Origin: Amblyomma americanum
Taxonomy: Eukaryota > Arthropoda > Arachnida > Ixodida > Ixodidae
NCBI RefSeq assembly: GCF_052857255.1
Contig: NC_135497.1
Location: forward strand, 344,574,183-344,638,182
DNA: 64,000 bases
Reading direction: 5' to 3'
The notes under the pieces were generated by a model. That model made no database searches and was not told the DNA's origin. It saw only the letters and a program-made list of their open reading frames with translations. The number at the start of each line of letters is the position of its first letter. The stretch's first letter is position 1. Below, piece after piece: positions 9,736 to 21,584 of the stretch. Position numbers and translations under genes: made by a program.

Positions 9736-12407
9736 TAGTCGGGTGCAACTTAAGAAGGCAGCGGCATTTGCCCCTCAAAGGCGGATGCACACGAGCCTCC
9801 GCCAATAGGTGCGCACTTCAGGTGACGTCATGAGCCGGACGGCCGGTGACCCCGCCGACGGAGAACATGCCTAACATGGCCGCCCTCGCTTCGAACTGGG
9901 CCGAGTCGCATCAGCTGTGTGCGTCTCCCTTCGTCAGAGTGAATTCGAATTGTTTGTGGGCGTCTGTCATATCGGAAATATTATTGCAAGCTTACGATGC
10001 ACAACTTGTGCCGCGTGCGTTTGTTCTGAGCCGTGAGGCGACGAAAAAAGGTTACAGCGAACATCGGTGACTGCGCTGCGCTTCGTCTGGAAACAGGATC
10101 CCGCAGCGGCACACCGCTGCAAACAAACATCGTGCGTGTTTGTTCTATGGTGTTTTGTTTTGCTCCTAAGTGAAGTTACGACGAGGAGAATTTGCCAAAG
10201 TCTGGTACCTACTGCGAGCGGCGGGTGTGTTAGTGTACTGTGCCCCTGCGTTTTACGTCGGACGTGGCGAAGTGATGGAGCAAAACCATTCTCAGGACAA
10301 ATGAGAAAAGCGTGCGTGGATGAAACCAACCTACGAGGTCCTCAACAGAAAAGATTTGCGGAAGCAACCTCCAACGCAAATATTTGTTGCTGCCAGCTCA
10401 GCGCGCAAACGATCGATCGTTGGCAGCAGTATGATAAGATATCCGAGCGTCTAGCAGGGCGTCGTTCGAGTGTTCTGTAGCATCGTCGATTGATCACTTT
10501 CCACCAGTGCTAACAATCAGTGACTAACGCGCTCTGCTTGAGCGAATGTCATTGGATTATTAACGGCCAGGCGTGTGGGAGCAGTGTTTGTTTCCTTAAT
10601 GTCAGCCTTAGTAATATAAAATTATGACCGATACACTGGTGCCTTTACAAGGGAGCTTGGCATGAATTCGCGTCTCTGTATGGCTTAGAATTCTTCACTC
10701 ACTGCACGCGCCAGCTGTAGAATGCCTGCTGTGACACAATCGCACATCAGTTGTGCTGCCAGCGCTCGGCTTGCTTTCCCACAACACAGCTTTGCGCTGC
10801 TTTTCGATTGTTATGATATGTTGCTACTAAAACAATTCCAAGACAGTGAAGGCAACAGAGCCATTATGTACATCAAATAAAAGTACGACAAAGTAGGCAC
10901 AGCTGCTTGTGAACTGACTCCTAATACCTCTACTCGCGTCTGCATTAAATGTGCGTGCATGGTTTCTTGCGTGTTTGTTTATATTTGTTATTTTCCCCTT
11001 TTTTGCATTTTAGATCTTAGTTTTCGCGCTCGCGTTTGTGTGCATGTGTGTGAATATGTGAGTGCTTCTGTGCGTGTATGTTTATTATTCCTATTTGGGT
11101 CCCTTTATTTTTGTGTTTGTTCTTGTAAGCATGCTGCATCCTCCTCTTCCTTTACAATTTCATTAACTCGTCTCATTCAAAGCACCAAGTCCTGTGAATA
11201 GCAGGGCTGGCCTCTTCGATGTCATTAAATCCTTACATTCTTGTCTACCTTGCCTCCTCAGTCTGCCATCTTGCTGTGTTTTCTCCTACTATTCTGACCT
11301 TGCTTCTTGTGCTGTTGTCGCAACGTGATTAACCAACTTGCACTAAAGAAACTTCTATCAGCTGTGACGACAGAAACATTGACCGATACAAAATCTTAAA
11401 AGCATCACGTGGCTTGCGCAATAACTTCGTCTCTTACCCCTGTTAATGTGTTTATGCATCAGTGCATACGGCAGCTCGCCAGGAGTGCACATGAAAGGGT
11501 CGACCGTCGGTATCTCGTTGCGGCGAAAGAAATCGTGCACACATGACCTCAGCGCGCACAACGTGAAGCTGTCAAACTTCGCGCTGCGTCTTCTCTTCTC
11601 CGCATTGCGTGGGCGCTTTCGGGACGGCCTCGTCAGTTTGCCATCCGAAAAATGCGGAGCTTTAACTTCCTTCCTCACCCTGAACACAGTCCTTTCACTG
11701 ACACCGAGCATGTCAGCGACAAACTTGCTCGTCTCCTCTACGCTGCGTTCAGGCTCCCTGTTACGCCAAAATGTGTAGCAGTGCAAGATCATATTGCATG
11801 AATCGCTGTTCAGGATGATGCCGCTTTGCTCTTGCCGAGGCTCCTTGGTGGTGTGATCATCGATGCGACACAAGGCTCGTTCGGCAACAAAGGCTCGCGT
11901 TCCGATGTCATCTCGCTGGGCTCCATGGCGGAAAAGAGGTACGGAATGCCGTGCGCGAACGTGCGTGAACTCACGAGATTGTAGGTTCGCAACCGCAAAA
12001 AAAAGAAACAAGTAGCAATTGAAAAATAAGCCTCACACATTAAAAAATAAGCTTGTGAAAACACACAAAAAGTACATATGAATCCTATGCTATTGAGCCA
12101 GACTGTTTTGTAATTACACGCCCGGTGCCGTCGATCTCGCTCCGTAGCAGACCACGCACAGCGTTGTAGAAGGCACGGAGTTATTTTTCTCTCGCGATCC
12201 GGCATGTGTTGAAGCATTTGCATCATGATAGTTTTACTAAACCACTCATGAAGATACACAAATCTTATTTATACAGAGAAATACGCGGTTTAGAAGCAGT
12301 CACAATTTTTTGAGCGTGACTATTTCTGTAGTCGCGGAGGCAATTGGCTGCGGCGCTTCGGTCATCTGGGCGGGGCCTCTCCAGTCTTCTAAAGTTGTAC
12401 CCGACTA
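9736..12407 (-). mobile_element. DNA transposon with TAGTCGGGT inverted repeats, internally deleted
   Basis: The left end reads TAGTCGGGTGCAACTTAAGA. The reverse complement of the right end reads TAGTCGGGTACAACTTTAGA. Both are preceded by TA, which can serve as a Tc1/mariner-type target duplication (9734-9735 and 12408-12409). Inside, the minus strand carries a transposase-type helix-turn-helix (11358-12011) but no catalytic domain that I can see. About 1.3 kb of the interior (10070-11350) holds no recognisable coding sequence. Best read as a deleted, non-autonomous IS630/Tc1-like element. Confidence 0.6.
11358..12011 (-). pseudogene. Transposase DNA-binding fragment (IS630/Tc1-like helix-turn-helix)
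   Basis: The useful part is the middle of the frame: a SVEETSKFVADMLGVSERTV stretch typical of a homeodomain-like helix-turn-helix, followed by a basic linker (RPSRKRPRNAEKRRR) and FDSFTLCALRSCVHDFFRRN. These resemble the N-terminal half of tick and insect DDE_3-type transposases. After that helix the family similarity stops, and no aspartate-containing core follows. A plausible initiator ATG lies near 11927 in a neighbouring frame, so the start is also broken. Function here would be binding to the inverted repeats. Confidence 0.5.
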
Positions 12408-12409
12408 TA

Positions 12410-13581
12410 GAGAATGACGTATCATCCACGGATCCCAGCTGGAACAGGTAAGAAAACCAATTACCGTCGGGGGAGCTGGGAACACGGCTGACAGATCTTC
12501 CAGGCAGAGATTCCTTCCAGTTGGGAGCTCGCCAAGGCATCGGCTGCCCTCGGCCTGGAGAGCGCGGTGGTGATGGCAGTCTTTAGCGCAGAGTTCCGAG
12601 AGAGCCTGCTCGGGGTACCGAACCGAGACGACGAAGGGCTTGGAGAAATCGACGATCCGCTGCCGCCAAAAGGAAGTCGTAGCACGGGCCCAGGCGCGCG
12701 CGTTCCTTTCGCCTCAGGCGCCCACTGCTGATTCGATGGCGGCGGTTTAACACCGACGCCAGGGAGGAAGGCCATATTCGTGGTGCCAAGAAGTTGAGCC
12801 TCGGACCAGCCAACAGACATCGGAGGATCAAAGATGGGGAGCCACGTTTCCTGCAGATATAGTGCCTCGTCATTGTGCCTCTGCGAATCTTTATTGCCTG
12901 GAAGTGCAAACGGCAATTTAACGAAAACCTCGCGCCATTCCTCTGTCTTCTGCCTCGTATCTTTTGTGGCTCGTGCGGGGGCAACTATGCGCGCAGGGAT
13001 AGGCAGGAGGCGTAGTTTGACCTGTAGATACATTACCGGCGGAAATTAATAATTCTTCAGACTTTAACATCTCAACTCTTGGAAGCAGGTAAAAAAATAT
13101 TAGTCTCCCTCGTTGTCGAGGATAGACGTAGGTGATGGTGATGATAAACTTTTACTGCTAGGAACATGACCGGAAAATCTGTACAAGCGCATGTTTCAAC
13201 TAAAAGTGGCTTATGAACGCAACTTTTTAATATATCGCACGATTCTACTATATCAATTATTATTTCCCAATATCTCTCGTCGGAATGCTTGCATTTTTTA
13301 TTTTTGCTGTTAACTTCTTTGCTATCGTCAAAAACGTATTTCATTGATTTTATGTGGTAGTCTTTATCTGCTCCGTTCGAGCGATCGACAAATTTTAAGT
13401 GAAAGAGAATGATGCGCATCGGAAGAATGAACCATCATGTTCAATATTTCCATAACAGTAGTTTGCAATATTCCACAGTTGCCTCATAATTAAAGAATAT
13501 GCCGCCACCGGCTGGAAGACGTTGGAGTAACGAGCGTTAGCTCTTTGGTTGCGCAGTCTATCATCCATGCGATTAGGCTAC
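12410..13581. other. Unassigned sequence; no supported gene
   Basis: A minus-strand open frame covers 12461-13033 (190 codons). It contains a short ALYLQETWLP segment reminiscent of LINE endonucleases, but the rest is Pro/Ser-rich with no continuing motif, so I do not call a gene. 13050-13480 is AT-rich with nothing recognisable. Confidence 0.4.
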
Positions 13582-13737
13582 TTTTTCATACCTCATGGCG
13601 ACCGGGCACTTACCGCCTTGAGGTCACATATTTTTGACCAATTTGGGCCGAAAAAGTTTTTCGACTCTTTGAAAGGCCATTTTTCCTTACCTTAAGCGGT
13701 AGGTGCCCGATTGCTATGAGGTATGAAATTGTGAGCT
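13582..13737. repeat. Foldback repeat (MITE-like)
   Basis: Two arms of about 43 bases are inverted copies: TTTTCATACCTCATGGCGAC on the left, and on the right the reverse complement reads ATTTCATACCTCATAGCAAT and continues in register through the GGGCACYTACCGC block. The spacer is about 65 bases. No coding capacity. Confidence 0.65.
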
Positions 13738-13983
13738 GCCGAGTGCTGACGTCACGGCCACCATGTTAAGCCTGACGATAAATAAATATTAACCTAATTA
13801 GGCGATACTGGCGTTTAACATTTACTCATCGAGCCCGTTACGAATATGCCATTAGTGGGGTCACGACGTCATCGGATAATAATTTATACGCAATGAATTT
13901 AAGCCTAGCTATAACTAAATATTAACTTCATTAGATCACGGTGGTGTCTAAAGTGTTCTACTCATCTAGACTATCCCAAATAT
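13738..13983. other. AT-rich flank of the gypsy insertion
   Basis: Noncoding, with repeated GACGTCA-type words. It ends in ATAT (13980-13983), the left target duplication. Similar AT-rich sequence with GACGTCAC resumes after 21019, so both belong to the same interrupted host sequence. Confidence 0.5.
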
Positions 13984-14575
13984 TATGGGGTCACTCTGCG
14001 TCCAGCCGGCCGGGAAGGCGAGCTTCCGTGCCAGCTACACGCAGGCGTTATTCAAGTACGCAACACGTTTCCCCAACCCGTGGAGCAGAGTCGCAACCAC
14101 GGCAGGTCCGGACGAAATAGGCAACGGCAGGGCACGCTAGGAAAAAGTTTATTATCCTAACGTGAGGTAAAGCACACTGCGGAAGAATGTTCTATCCGTA
14201 AAATAGATGTTCAGCAGCTCACCAGGTCATTGACATCGTCTGGCGTTGGTGTTCGGGGGCCGGCGGGCAGCGAAGGGGGTCCCTTGGGGCACTTAGGTCA
14301 GGTTCGGCAGCGATAGTCCCCTTCCCGCCGCGCGTTCCCCCCTTTTATCCCCCTCAGTCATTTCCTCCCTAGCAGCAAATCGTTGCCGTCAATCTTAGGC
14401 ATGCTACCCTCTCCGCAGAAGGCAGCGCGCTGCCGTGACGTCACGTCAGTGCTGGGGCGGAAATGAGCAGTCGTAGGGGTGCCTTCTCTCCACATTGCTG
14501 GTGGCCAGCGCGCACGTGTAAGTCACGATAGCCGCTGGCGCGGGGGACGAGGAGCGGATACCAGTGTATCCCACA
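13984..14575 (-). repeat. 3' LTR of the minus-strand gypsy element
   Basis: 592 bases, matching 20423-21015 with scattered substitutions. On the sense strand it starts with TGTGGGATAC directly after a purine run GGAGGGGAGGA (the polypurine tract, plus coordinates about 14576-14587). Confidence 0.85.
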
Positions 14576-14587
14576 TCCTCCCCTCCT

Positions 14588-15335
14588 TAAGAAGGCTCCC
14601 GAACACAGAAACAGGGCAACATTACTTGATCTTCTCCGCCATCCAGGTGTCGAGGTTGGAAGTTCTTCGGCTCCCGCAGGTGCATCAGTTGACGGCCGCG
14701 CCACGTCCCCGCCGATCAGCTGCTTCGCTCCGAGGGCTTGGCCTCCCGCACGATGACGCTTGGCAACTTGCTCCCCGTCTCGGTCTTCCGAGTGCGCGGG
14801 GCTGCGCCGTTCCGGTGAATTTGGTCGACCGCCTCCTTGGCACCGGCTGCGATTACTTGAAGATCAGGTCCTTGGCTGCGCCCCTGAGGTACTGGGTCAG
14901 GTGGATTCAGGGGCCAGGGCTGCGGCGCTTTATGGTTGAGGCCGCGGTTGGGCTGCCGTGGCATACCTGGTCAGCAGGCGAGGACCCAGGGTTGCGCTGG
15001 TAATGGGGCCCCGCAGGCGATGGCGCACAGTCGGTGGATGGGCAGCTCGGATGCGATGTGGCAGGTAGCCGGGGTGGCCAGGGTGGCGACTGCAGGTCGT
15101 GGGCGGGGCGTAGTGTCGAGCCTTGGGCTCGGCGCGTTGCCGAAGCTGGATGGTGGCTGGTAGTTGGTAGTGGAACGGTGTCGTTCTGATGTGCGCTGAA
15201 AAGGTCAGCACAGATGTAGCCAACTCTCGCAGCGGGTGCTACGTGGCTGTTCGACCCTCACGAGAGTCATGCGGGTTGACGCAAGTCAGTCTTGCGTGAC
15301 ACTGATCGGCATGAGCGGCCCGTACGTTCATACAT
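14588..15335 (-). other. 3' untranslated region of the minus-strand gypsy element
   Basis: GC-rich stretch between the end of integrase and the polypurine tract. Open frames exist on both strands but none resembles a known protein; no env motif is seen. Confidence 0.5.
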
Positions 15336-16889
15336 CTAACGAGACTGCCTGCCGGCTCGCGCCCTCGCTCTAGGTTGCGCAGGCAGATTCTGTTTCTGCC
15401 TAGGGCGCAAGTTATAGCGAGACGCGGGGTTCGCCGGCTGATCGCAGCGCTCGTTATCCGACTGCGGCGCGGGTCGGGTGGTGTGCTCTACCCACTCATC
15501 TCGCTGCACGTAGCGTTTCAGGTCGCATACGTGCACCGATCCGCCTGTCGGTTTCGACCGCAAGTCCTCGAGCCTGTAAACGAGCGAGAAAAGTTTCTGT
15601 CGCACGCGGAACGGCCCGATCCATTTCAGCGCCAACGAGGCCGCAAACTGTTTGCTAGCGTCGCTGAAAATGTGCTGGCGTCGAAGCACCAGATCGCCCA
15701 CTTCGTAGCGAACATCCCGGTGCGATCGGTCGTACTGTGCTTTTTGCTGCGCCCTAGCAGTGCCCAGGTTGCGGCGAGCCTTGCGTAAGGCCTCCGTCAT
15801 CTTAGCGCGCAGCTGCGTGGCGTACTCAGCTCGTGCTGACGAAGCGACTGGCGTCTTCCTGCTCTCCGATAGAATCCGGTCCATCGGATTTAGCAGCTCT
15901 CTACCCAGATTGAGAGAAGACGGTGCATACCCAGTCGAGCGGTTAACGGTCGAACGCAAAGCAAACACGATCTAAGGCAGATAGGAGACCCAATCTTTTT
16001 TCCTCTCAGAGTACGCGACAAGCAAGAGCTTAACGTTGCGATTGGCTCGTTCCGTGGGGTTCGACTGAGCATGATAGGTGGTCGTTTTCTTGTGCTTAAT
16101 GCCGAGTGCAGCGCACGAATCAACGAACACCTTCGCAGTGAAGCAGGATGCGTTGTCCGTTATCAGCTGCTCTGGAAAACCGAACCTGGTGAATACGTCC
16201 ATCAGATTCTGCATGATCACTCTTGCCGCCAACTTTCGAAGGGGGAAAAGTTCAACCCACTTGCTGAAGTGATCAGTAACCACCAGCAAGAACTTGTTCC
16301 TACTCGGTGTCATAGGATACGGTCCCATGATGTCACACGCCGTGATTTGCCAGGGAGTCTGACTGTTAATCGGGTGCATGAGGCCGGGTGGTCGTCCGCC
16401 TCGGGGCTTCACGCTTTGGCACACATGGCACGAGCGGGCGTAGCGTATTACGTCCCTTTTCATGCCAAGCCAGGTAGCAAAGCGACACAACTTAGCGAAA
16501 GTCTTGGGGCCGCTTGCATGCCCGGCTATGCACGAGTCGTGAAAGTAGCGTAACAGTGCTGCTCTCAATGCTCGCGGTATCACCACCTTGAACGCCTCGT
16601 TTGTGTCGTTCTCAGAGGGGATATACCTTAGCAGGACGCCGTCGGAATCCAGCAGATACGAATCGATCGCGCTCACAGCACTACCAGCTGTTTTCGAGCG
16701 CTCCGCACCGACAGCAAAACCAGCTGTCTCCGTGTGCGCGGCGGCCCTGCCGCCCGGCTCCCGGAGCCCGTCAAACAACTTTCGACAAAACGCATACTTC
16801 TGCTGAGCTTCGAGCAGCTCCTTTCTGTTGAACACGATCCCGACGGGACTCGCGTAGTCCACGTGGTTCACGCTCTCGCCCTGGATCAA
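15336..16889 (-). pseudogene. Integrase of the minus-strand gypsy element
   Basis: A single frame with one in-frame TAG at 15969-15971. Zinc-binding CHVC is preceded by a histidine pair region. The catalytic core has D in ACDIMGPYP, D in ITDNASCF and E in NPTERANRN. After the stop comes the C-terminal part with YEVGDLVLRR and a GPF module (WIGPFRVRQK); no chromodomain is seen. One reversion would open the whole frame, so integrase is the best preserved part of this element. Confidence 0.85.
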
Positions 16890-16935
16890 CGGTTGGTCCG
16901 CGTTCCTTACATGGGCTACGGCTCGGGTCTGTCCC

Positions 16936-17478
16936 TCACTCTCTCCGGCTGGTCTGGGTGGTCAGGCGCGTGACCTTCCTCGCACTGGACAGGCGCTCGC
17001 GAGAGTGCGTCAGCCACAGCGTTGTCTTCCCTTTGCGGTAGCGCACGGTGAAGTCGTAACGCTGCAGCAACAGGGACCAACGCGCTAGGCGGCCGCTCGG
17101 CTCGCTGAGTCGTCTCAGCCAGGTGAGCGCCATGTGATCCATCTCGATCACAAATGCCACCCCATCGACGTAGTAGTCGAACTTACGCAGAGCAAAAACT
17201 ATCGCGAGACATTCCTTCTCTGTCACCGAATAGTTTCTCTCTGCCGGCGTCAACGAACGGCTCACGAAAGCTACCGAGCGGAGAACGCCTTCATGCTCCT
17301 GAAGCAACACTGCTCCTAAGTCCAGGTCGCTTGCGTCGGTTTGAATCACAAACTCTCTGTTTAGGTCGGCTAGCTGCAACTCAGCCGTGTCAGCGAGCAC
17401 CTTGGTGAGGTTGCGCAGTGCATCCTCTTGCTCGTGACCCCAACTCCAGCGCTCGTCTTTCTTCAAAAGCTTTGACAA
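16936..17478 (-). pseudogene. RNase H of the minus-strand gypsy element
   Basis: Contains the RNase H sequence D in QTDASDLDLG, E in VTEKECLAI and D in IEMDHMAL, and the GRLARW segment that follows in gypsy elements. The last motif is frameshifted (GKTTLWLTHSRERL where a DALSR-like ending is expected). It would remove the RNA strand during reverse transcription. Confidence 0.8.
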
Positions 17479-17499
17479 AGACGCCTGCAGCGCTGCGCA

Positions 17500-18381
17500 A
17501 TCTGGGATGAACTAGCGATAAAAGTTCGCCATTCCCAGGAAGCGTCTGAGACCGGCTATATCTGTGGGCGACGGAAACTTAAGCAAAGCCTCAAGCTTAT
17601 CATCGCACGGCAGAATGCGGCCTCTGTCAATCGTGAACCCCAACAGTGTTATTCGGGTCGCGGCGATCTGTGCCTTCTTCGGGTTCAAAGTGATTCCCGA
17701 AGGGCCTCAGCCTCTCTAGGACATCCCTCAAGTGGCGCAGGTGTTCCTAGAACGTTTTCGAGTACACCACGATGTCGTCTAGGTACGCGAGCGCATGTTA
17801 CCACTTCGCATCTCCCAGAACACGGTCCATTAGGCGCTGATATGTAGCGGGTGCTCCTACCAAGTCAAAAGACATTCTCTTGAATTGGAAAAGGCCTGTC
17901 TGGCAAGTGAAAGCAGTTTTCTCTTTGTCCCGCTCATTCATTTCAACCTGAAAGTATCCGCGGCTAGCATCGAGCGTTGTGAAGTACTTCGCCCCACCTA
18001 GGTTGGACACGAGGGAAGAAATGGTTGGTAGAGGGTACGCGTCTTTTCTCGTAACCTCATTCAGTTTGCGGTAGTCCACGCAAAGTCGATATGTATCGTC
18101 TTTCTTCGGAACCAAGACTACCGAGAAGCCCCAAGGGCTGTTAGGCCTCTCACCAACGCCAGTGTCGATAAGTTCGTCTAAGGCGCTGTCCAGTGCTTTT
18201 CTCTTAGCCAAGCTAATGGTCTAGGATTGCACTTCCAAGGCAGTGCGTCACCCGTGTCTATTCGATGCCTAACTAGGGTAGTTAGGCCCGGGCGGTCAAT
18301 GAATGTCGCGTTGTACTCGTAGAGGAGCGATGACAACCGTGCCTTCTCCCTCTCCGTCACGCTGTTCACTTCCGACAACAA
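17500..18381 (-). pseudogene. Reverse transcriptase of the minus-strand gypsy element
   Basis: The N-terminal segment (18381-18178) and the palm (18211-17798) are in different frames. The palm has LCVDYRKLNEVT, TLDASRGYFQVEM and FKRMSFDLVGAPATYQR. A stop lies directly before the catalytic ALAYLDDIVVYS, which is present at about 17770-17800, and further stops and a frameshift follow in the thumb. Clearly non-functional. Confidence 0.8.
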
Positions 18382-18419
18382 GGGGTGCGCTGACCTTCCC
18401 TGCGCGGCAGAGCATCTTT

Positions 18420-18974
18420 CTACCGCGGCAACCTACTCTCTGCCCCCTCTCTCAGCGGCGATGGTCCGCTCGCCTCCTGGTCCTCGGGCTGGAGGGGTGT
18501 ATTATCACGGTCTCCCCCCGCTCGCCCCGCGTTTGGAGTCTGAATGGTCTGCGACGCCGCGGGCGCTTTCGCGAAAGGCTTCAAGGCGCCTGACATGCGC
18601 TCCCGGTAGCCTCCGCTGCTGATGTCTATCACAATACCTGTCTTGGCTAGGAATTCTCGTCCAAGAATTACAGGAACGGATAAACAGGGAAGATGAACGA
18701 GGCGTTGTCGCCGCACGCGCCTTTCCCAGCGAACCACTATCCTAGCTGCACCGCTTGATTGCGCTGTGCCGCTCGCGATGCGAAAAGTGGTATCGCACTC
18801 TCTCAGCCGGATTTTGTACTCGCGTATATGGTTTACCACCTCGTCACCGAACAAGGAAGCGCTTGCTCCTGTATCTAGTAACGCGGTGAACTTCTTTCGA
18901 GCTATTGTTAGCTCAATGAACGGCGCTGACAGGTCAACAGAACTTCCTATGCGACATGCCAAAGGCGCTAGCAA
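18420..18974 (-). pseudogene. Aspartic protease of the minus-strand gypsy element
   Basis: Retropepsin with active site LLDTGASASLFGD and the flap-to-C-terminal ILGREFLAKTGIVID. It lies in the same frame as gag, separated from it by an in-frame TGA at 19017-19019. Confidence 0.8.
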
Positions 18975-19016
18975 ACCGGGGCTTTTCTGTGTACGCCGCG
19001 CGGGATCGAAGGTCGA

Positions 19017-20252
19017 TCACCGGCGGCTTTGGCCGTTTCCCGACCGTGTTTGGTCATGGGCGGGAGGGCGGCCACACTCGCGGGCGAGGTGCCCCGGCTG
19101 GTCGCACCGGTAGCAACGGTTGTCCTGGCCCCGACGGGCTAGGCGCTGGTCGCCGCGTTCCGGTCGGTCATCTCGAACTCGCGGCGCGGATGGTGGGGGC
19201 CGCTCGTGCGGCCGCATGTCGGCCTCTCGATCTCGCCTCGGTTCGTTCCGCTCTGCGGCAGCGTGTGCTGTTCGCGACGCGTAGCTAAATGGGTCCAAAG
19301 CACGGTCGGACAACTCCCAACCCTTTGACCTTGACGCTTCAGCTTGACGCTTCAACCCTGACGCTTCAGCTCTGGATGGACTGCGCGCTGAGATGCCATT
19401 TCACGCGTAGCGCGGCTCAAGTGACAGCGATGCGGGTGGGGGCGGCCGATACGCTCGCGCAGAGAGGATGTCTCCCTGAATGCGCTTCGCCTCTGTAGCC
19501 AGCTCATCCAAATATCTGAACCTGACTCCTCTCAGGCAGGCCGTGAAAGTCGGGTGCGCTTGTCTCGTGACACGCTCAACTTTCTCCGTGTTCGTGGCGC
19601 AAGGGTCAGCGAGGCGATAAAGTTCGTCCATCGCTCGGACGTTCTCTAACAGAGACTCGTCGGGGTGCTGGGTTCGGAGCTCTAGCTCTCTTCTCAAACG
19701 CCACTCATAGTTTGCGGGAAGGAATTCGTCGCGGAAGCTTGCGCAAAACTCCTCCATTGTCCTCGCTCGGTTGCCGGCTAGTCGGTACCAGCGAGCCGCT
19801 TGCTCCGTCAAAGCAACAGGCACAACATGCGCGAGCATTTAGGCGTCTGCGATCCCTGTCACTTGCTGATAATGCAGCAGACGGTCGAGGTACTCATTTG
19901 CTCCTGTAGTGTCGTGGTACCCCGTGTAGGTAGGCAAGTCTATCCTAACGCGTGGTGACTGGGCCGGGGCTTGCAAATTGTTTTTCAAAATACCCGCTAG
20001 ACTCTGCATAACCTGCATTGCGTTCTGCAAGAGCACCTCGGATGATTGCGGGCTAACGCCCACTGAGTTGGGCGCAGCCGCTGATGGCTTCGAATGATGA
20101 GGCCTAGGTGTTTCATTGTTCGCGCCGCCGAGCGGTGAGATGCCCGATGTGGTGCCCCCCATGCCAGGCCTAAGTCCTGCCAACGCGTAAGGGGATTTCC
20201 CTCGGCTATTCCGCGTGGAACGCCCAAGATTCACAAATTCAAACCCTTCCAA
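19017..20252 (-). pseudogene. gag: Gag of the minus-strand gypsy element
   Basis: One frame runs from 20252 to 19017 with in-frame stops TAA at 19839-19841 and TGA at 19401-19403. The capsid-like middle includes ARWYRLAGNRARTMEEFCAS and RDEFLPANYEWRL. A regular zinc knuckle CYRCDQPGHLAREC lies near 19100. The order capsid, Arg-rich linker, knuckle is typical of gypsy gag. Confidence 0.8.
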
Positions 20253-20407
20253 AGGAGCGTCAAGTAGGGATCCCTGGTTCTGTGCCGCTGGCTCTGAAGC
20301 ATGAACAAAGACTGCAAGTCACTCCTGTCGGCTATCATCCTTTGTTAGGGCGACGGTCGTCGTTCGCTCGAACAAACGGCACTGCTCGATTGCCTAGTTC
20401 GCCCCAC

Positions 20408-20419
20408 GTTCGGGCGACA
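20408..20419 (-). promoter_or_regulatory. Primer-binding site candidate, tRNA-Lys type
   Basis: On the minus strand TGTCGCCCGAAC lies three bases after the 5' LTR. It differs at one base from TGGCGCCCGAAC, the complement of a tRNA-Lys 3' end. Confidence 0.55.
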
Positions 20420-20422
20420 AGG

Positions 20423-21015
20423 TATGGGGTTACTCTGCGTCCAGCCGGCCGGGAAGGCGAGCTTCCGTGCAAGCTACACGCAGGCGTTATTCAAGTACGC
20501 AACACGTTTCCTCAACCCGTGGCGCAGAGTCGGAGCCACGGCAGGTCCGGACGAAATAGGCAACGGCAGGGCGTGCTTGGAAATAGTTTATTATCCTAAC
20601 GCGAGGTAAAGCACACTGCGGAAGGATGCTCTATCCGTAAAATAGATGTTCAGCAGCTCACCAGGTCATTGACATCGTCTGGCGTTAGTGTTCGGGGGCC
20701 GGCGGGCAGCGAAGAGGGTCTCTTGGGGCACTTAGGTCAGGTCCGGCAGCGAGAGTCTCGTTCCCGCCGCGCGTTCCCCCCTTTTATACCCTCGGTCATT
20801 GCCTCCCTAGCAGCAGATCGTTGCCCTCAAGCTTAGGCATGCTACCCTCTCCGCAGAAGGCAGCGCGTTGCCGTGACGTAACGTCAGTGCTGGGGCGGAA
20901 ATGAGCAGAGTCGCAGGGAGGCCTTCTCTCCACATTCCTGGTGGCCAGCGCGCACGTGTAAGTCACGGTCGCTGCTGGCGTGGGGGACGAGGAGGTGATA
21001 CCAGTGTATCCCACA
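20423..21015 (-). repeat. 5' LTR of the minus-strand gypsy element
   Basis: 593 bases matching 13984-14575. The right outer boundary CCCACA is followed by ATAT, the target duplication. Confidence 0.85.
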
Positions 21016-21019
21016 ATAT

Positions 21020-21584
21020 CTAATTCGTTTTATGACCTAATTAATTAGTGAGTTATAAGCGATTAACCAGTCACGGGTCTAGTTAATTACGACGTCACAA
21101 AATCAGTGATCTCACCTATCAATCACCACTTCGATATACTAATGACGTCACCAATCAATCAACAATTGCGTTGCTCTACCGATTTTCTATGGGGGCCGCC
21201 ATCTTGAATTTCTCTAACTTCGAAAATTTCACACCAAAGGGGGTGGTAGCGCCGAAGAAATCGAGAAACGTTATGAATAAGAGCTAACGATCTTAAAACT
21301 GATGTCCAAGACTCCTGGACTTGGGGTGACTGTAGGGCAGATACTCGTGTGTAAGCGTGAGATAGATCCACCGCACGAAACGCGTTGCTGGGGCTAGGGC
21401 TCCACATCGCCGGTAGACGTACTCGAGTATTGGCTAGTTAGTTTCGCTTCTGGACGGGCCGCAGCCTTCATCTGCTTGAACCCATCAATCCGACCAGCAT
21501 GCATGACCTCCCTGACTGCTTTCAAGGATTTAGGAGCCCCGCCATCAGTCGCTTCTGTTCCAACTGAAGGGTATGTTGTTGGCT
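21020..21584. other. AT-rich noncoding sequence
   Basis: Continuation of the host sequence interrupted by the gypsy insertion; repeated TTAATTA and GACGTCAC words. No coding signal. Confidence 0.4.

Larger units (their letters stand above)
13984..21015 (-). mobile_element. Ty3/gypsy retrotransposon, decayed, ATAT target duplication
   Basis: Direct repeats 13984-14575 and 20423-21015 flank, on the minus strand, gag, protease, RT, RNase H and integrase in standard gypsy order. On the sense strand the LTRs start TGTGGGATAC and end CCCCATA. ATAT occurs on both outer sides (13980-13983 and 21016-21019). A near match to a tRNA-Lys primer site and a polypurine tract are present. Stops and frameshifts in gag and RT show that it is inactive. 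Confidence 0.9.

Noticed and set aside
9967..10329. 120-codon minus-strand frame
   Set aside because: No motif, overlaps frames on the other strand, probably chance in GC-rich sequence.
9846..10480. Plus-strand frames after the ATGCCTAACATGGCC region as host exons
   Set aside because: No domain similarity; they lie inside the TIR-bounded element and have low-complexity composition.
12461..13033. 190-codon minus-strand frame as a gene
   Set aside because: One short endonuclease-like phrase, otherwise Pro/Ser-rich with no domain and no supporting splice or start context.
14441..15223. Env-like gene in the minus-strand gypsy element
   Set aside because: Open frames on both strands are due to GC-rich sequence; no signal peptide, membrane segment or envelope motif.
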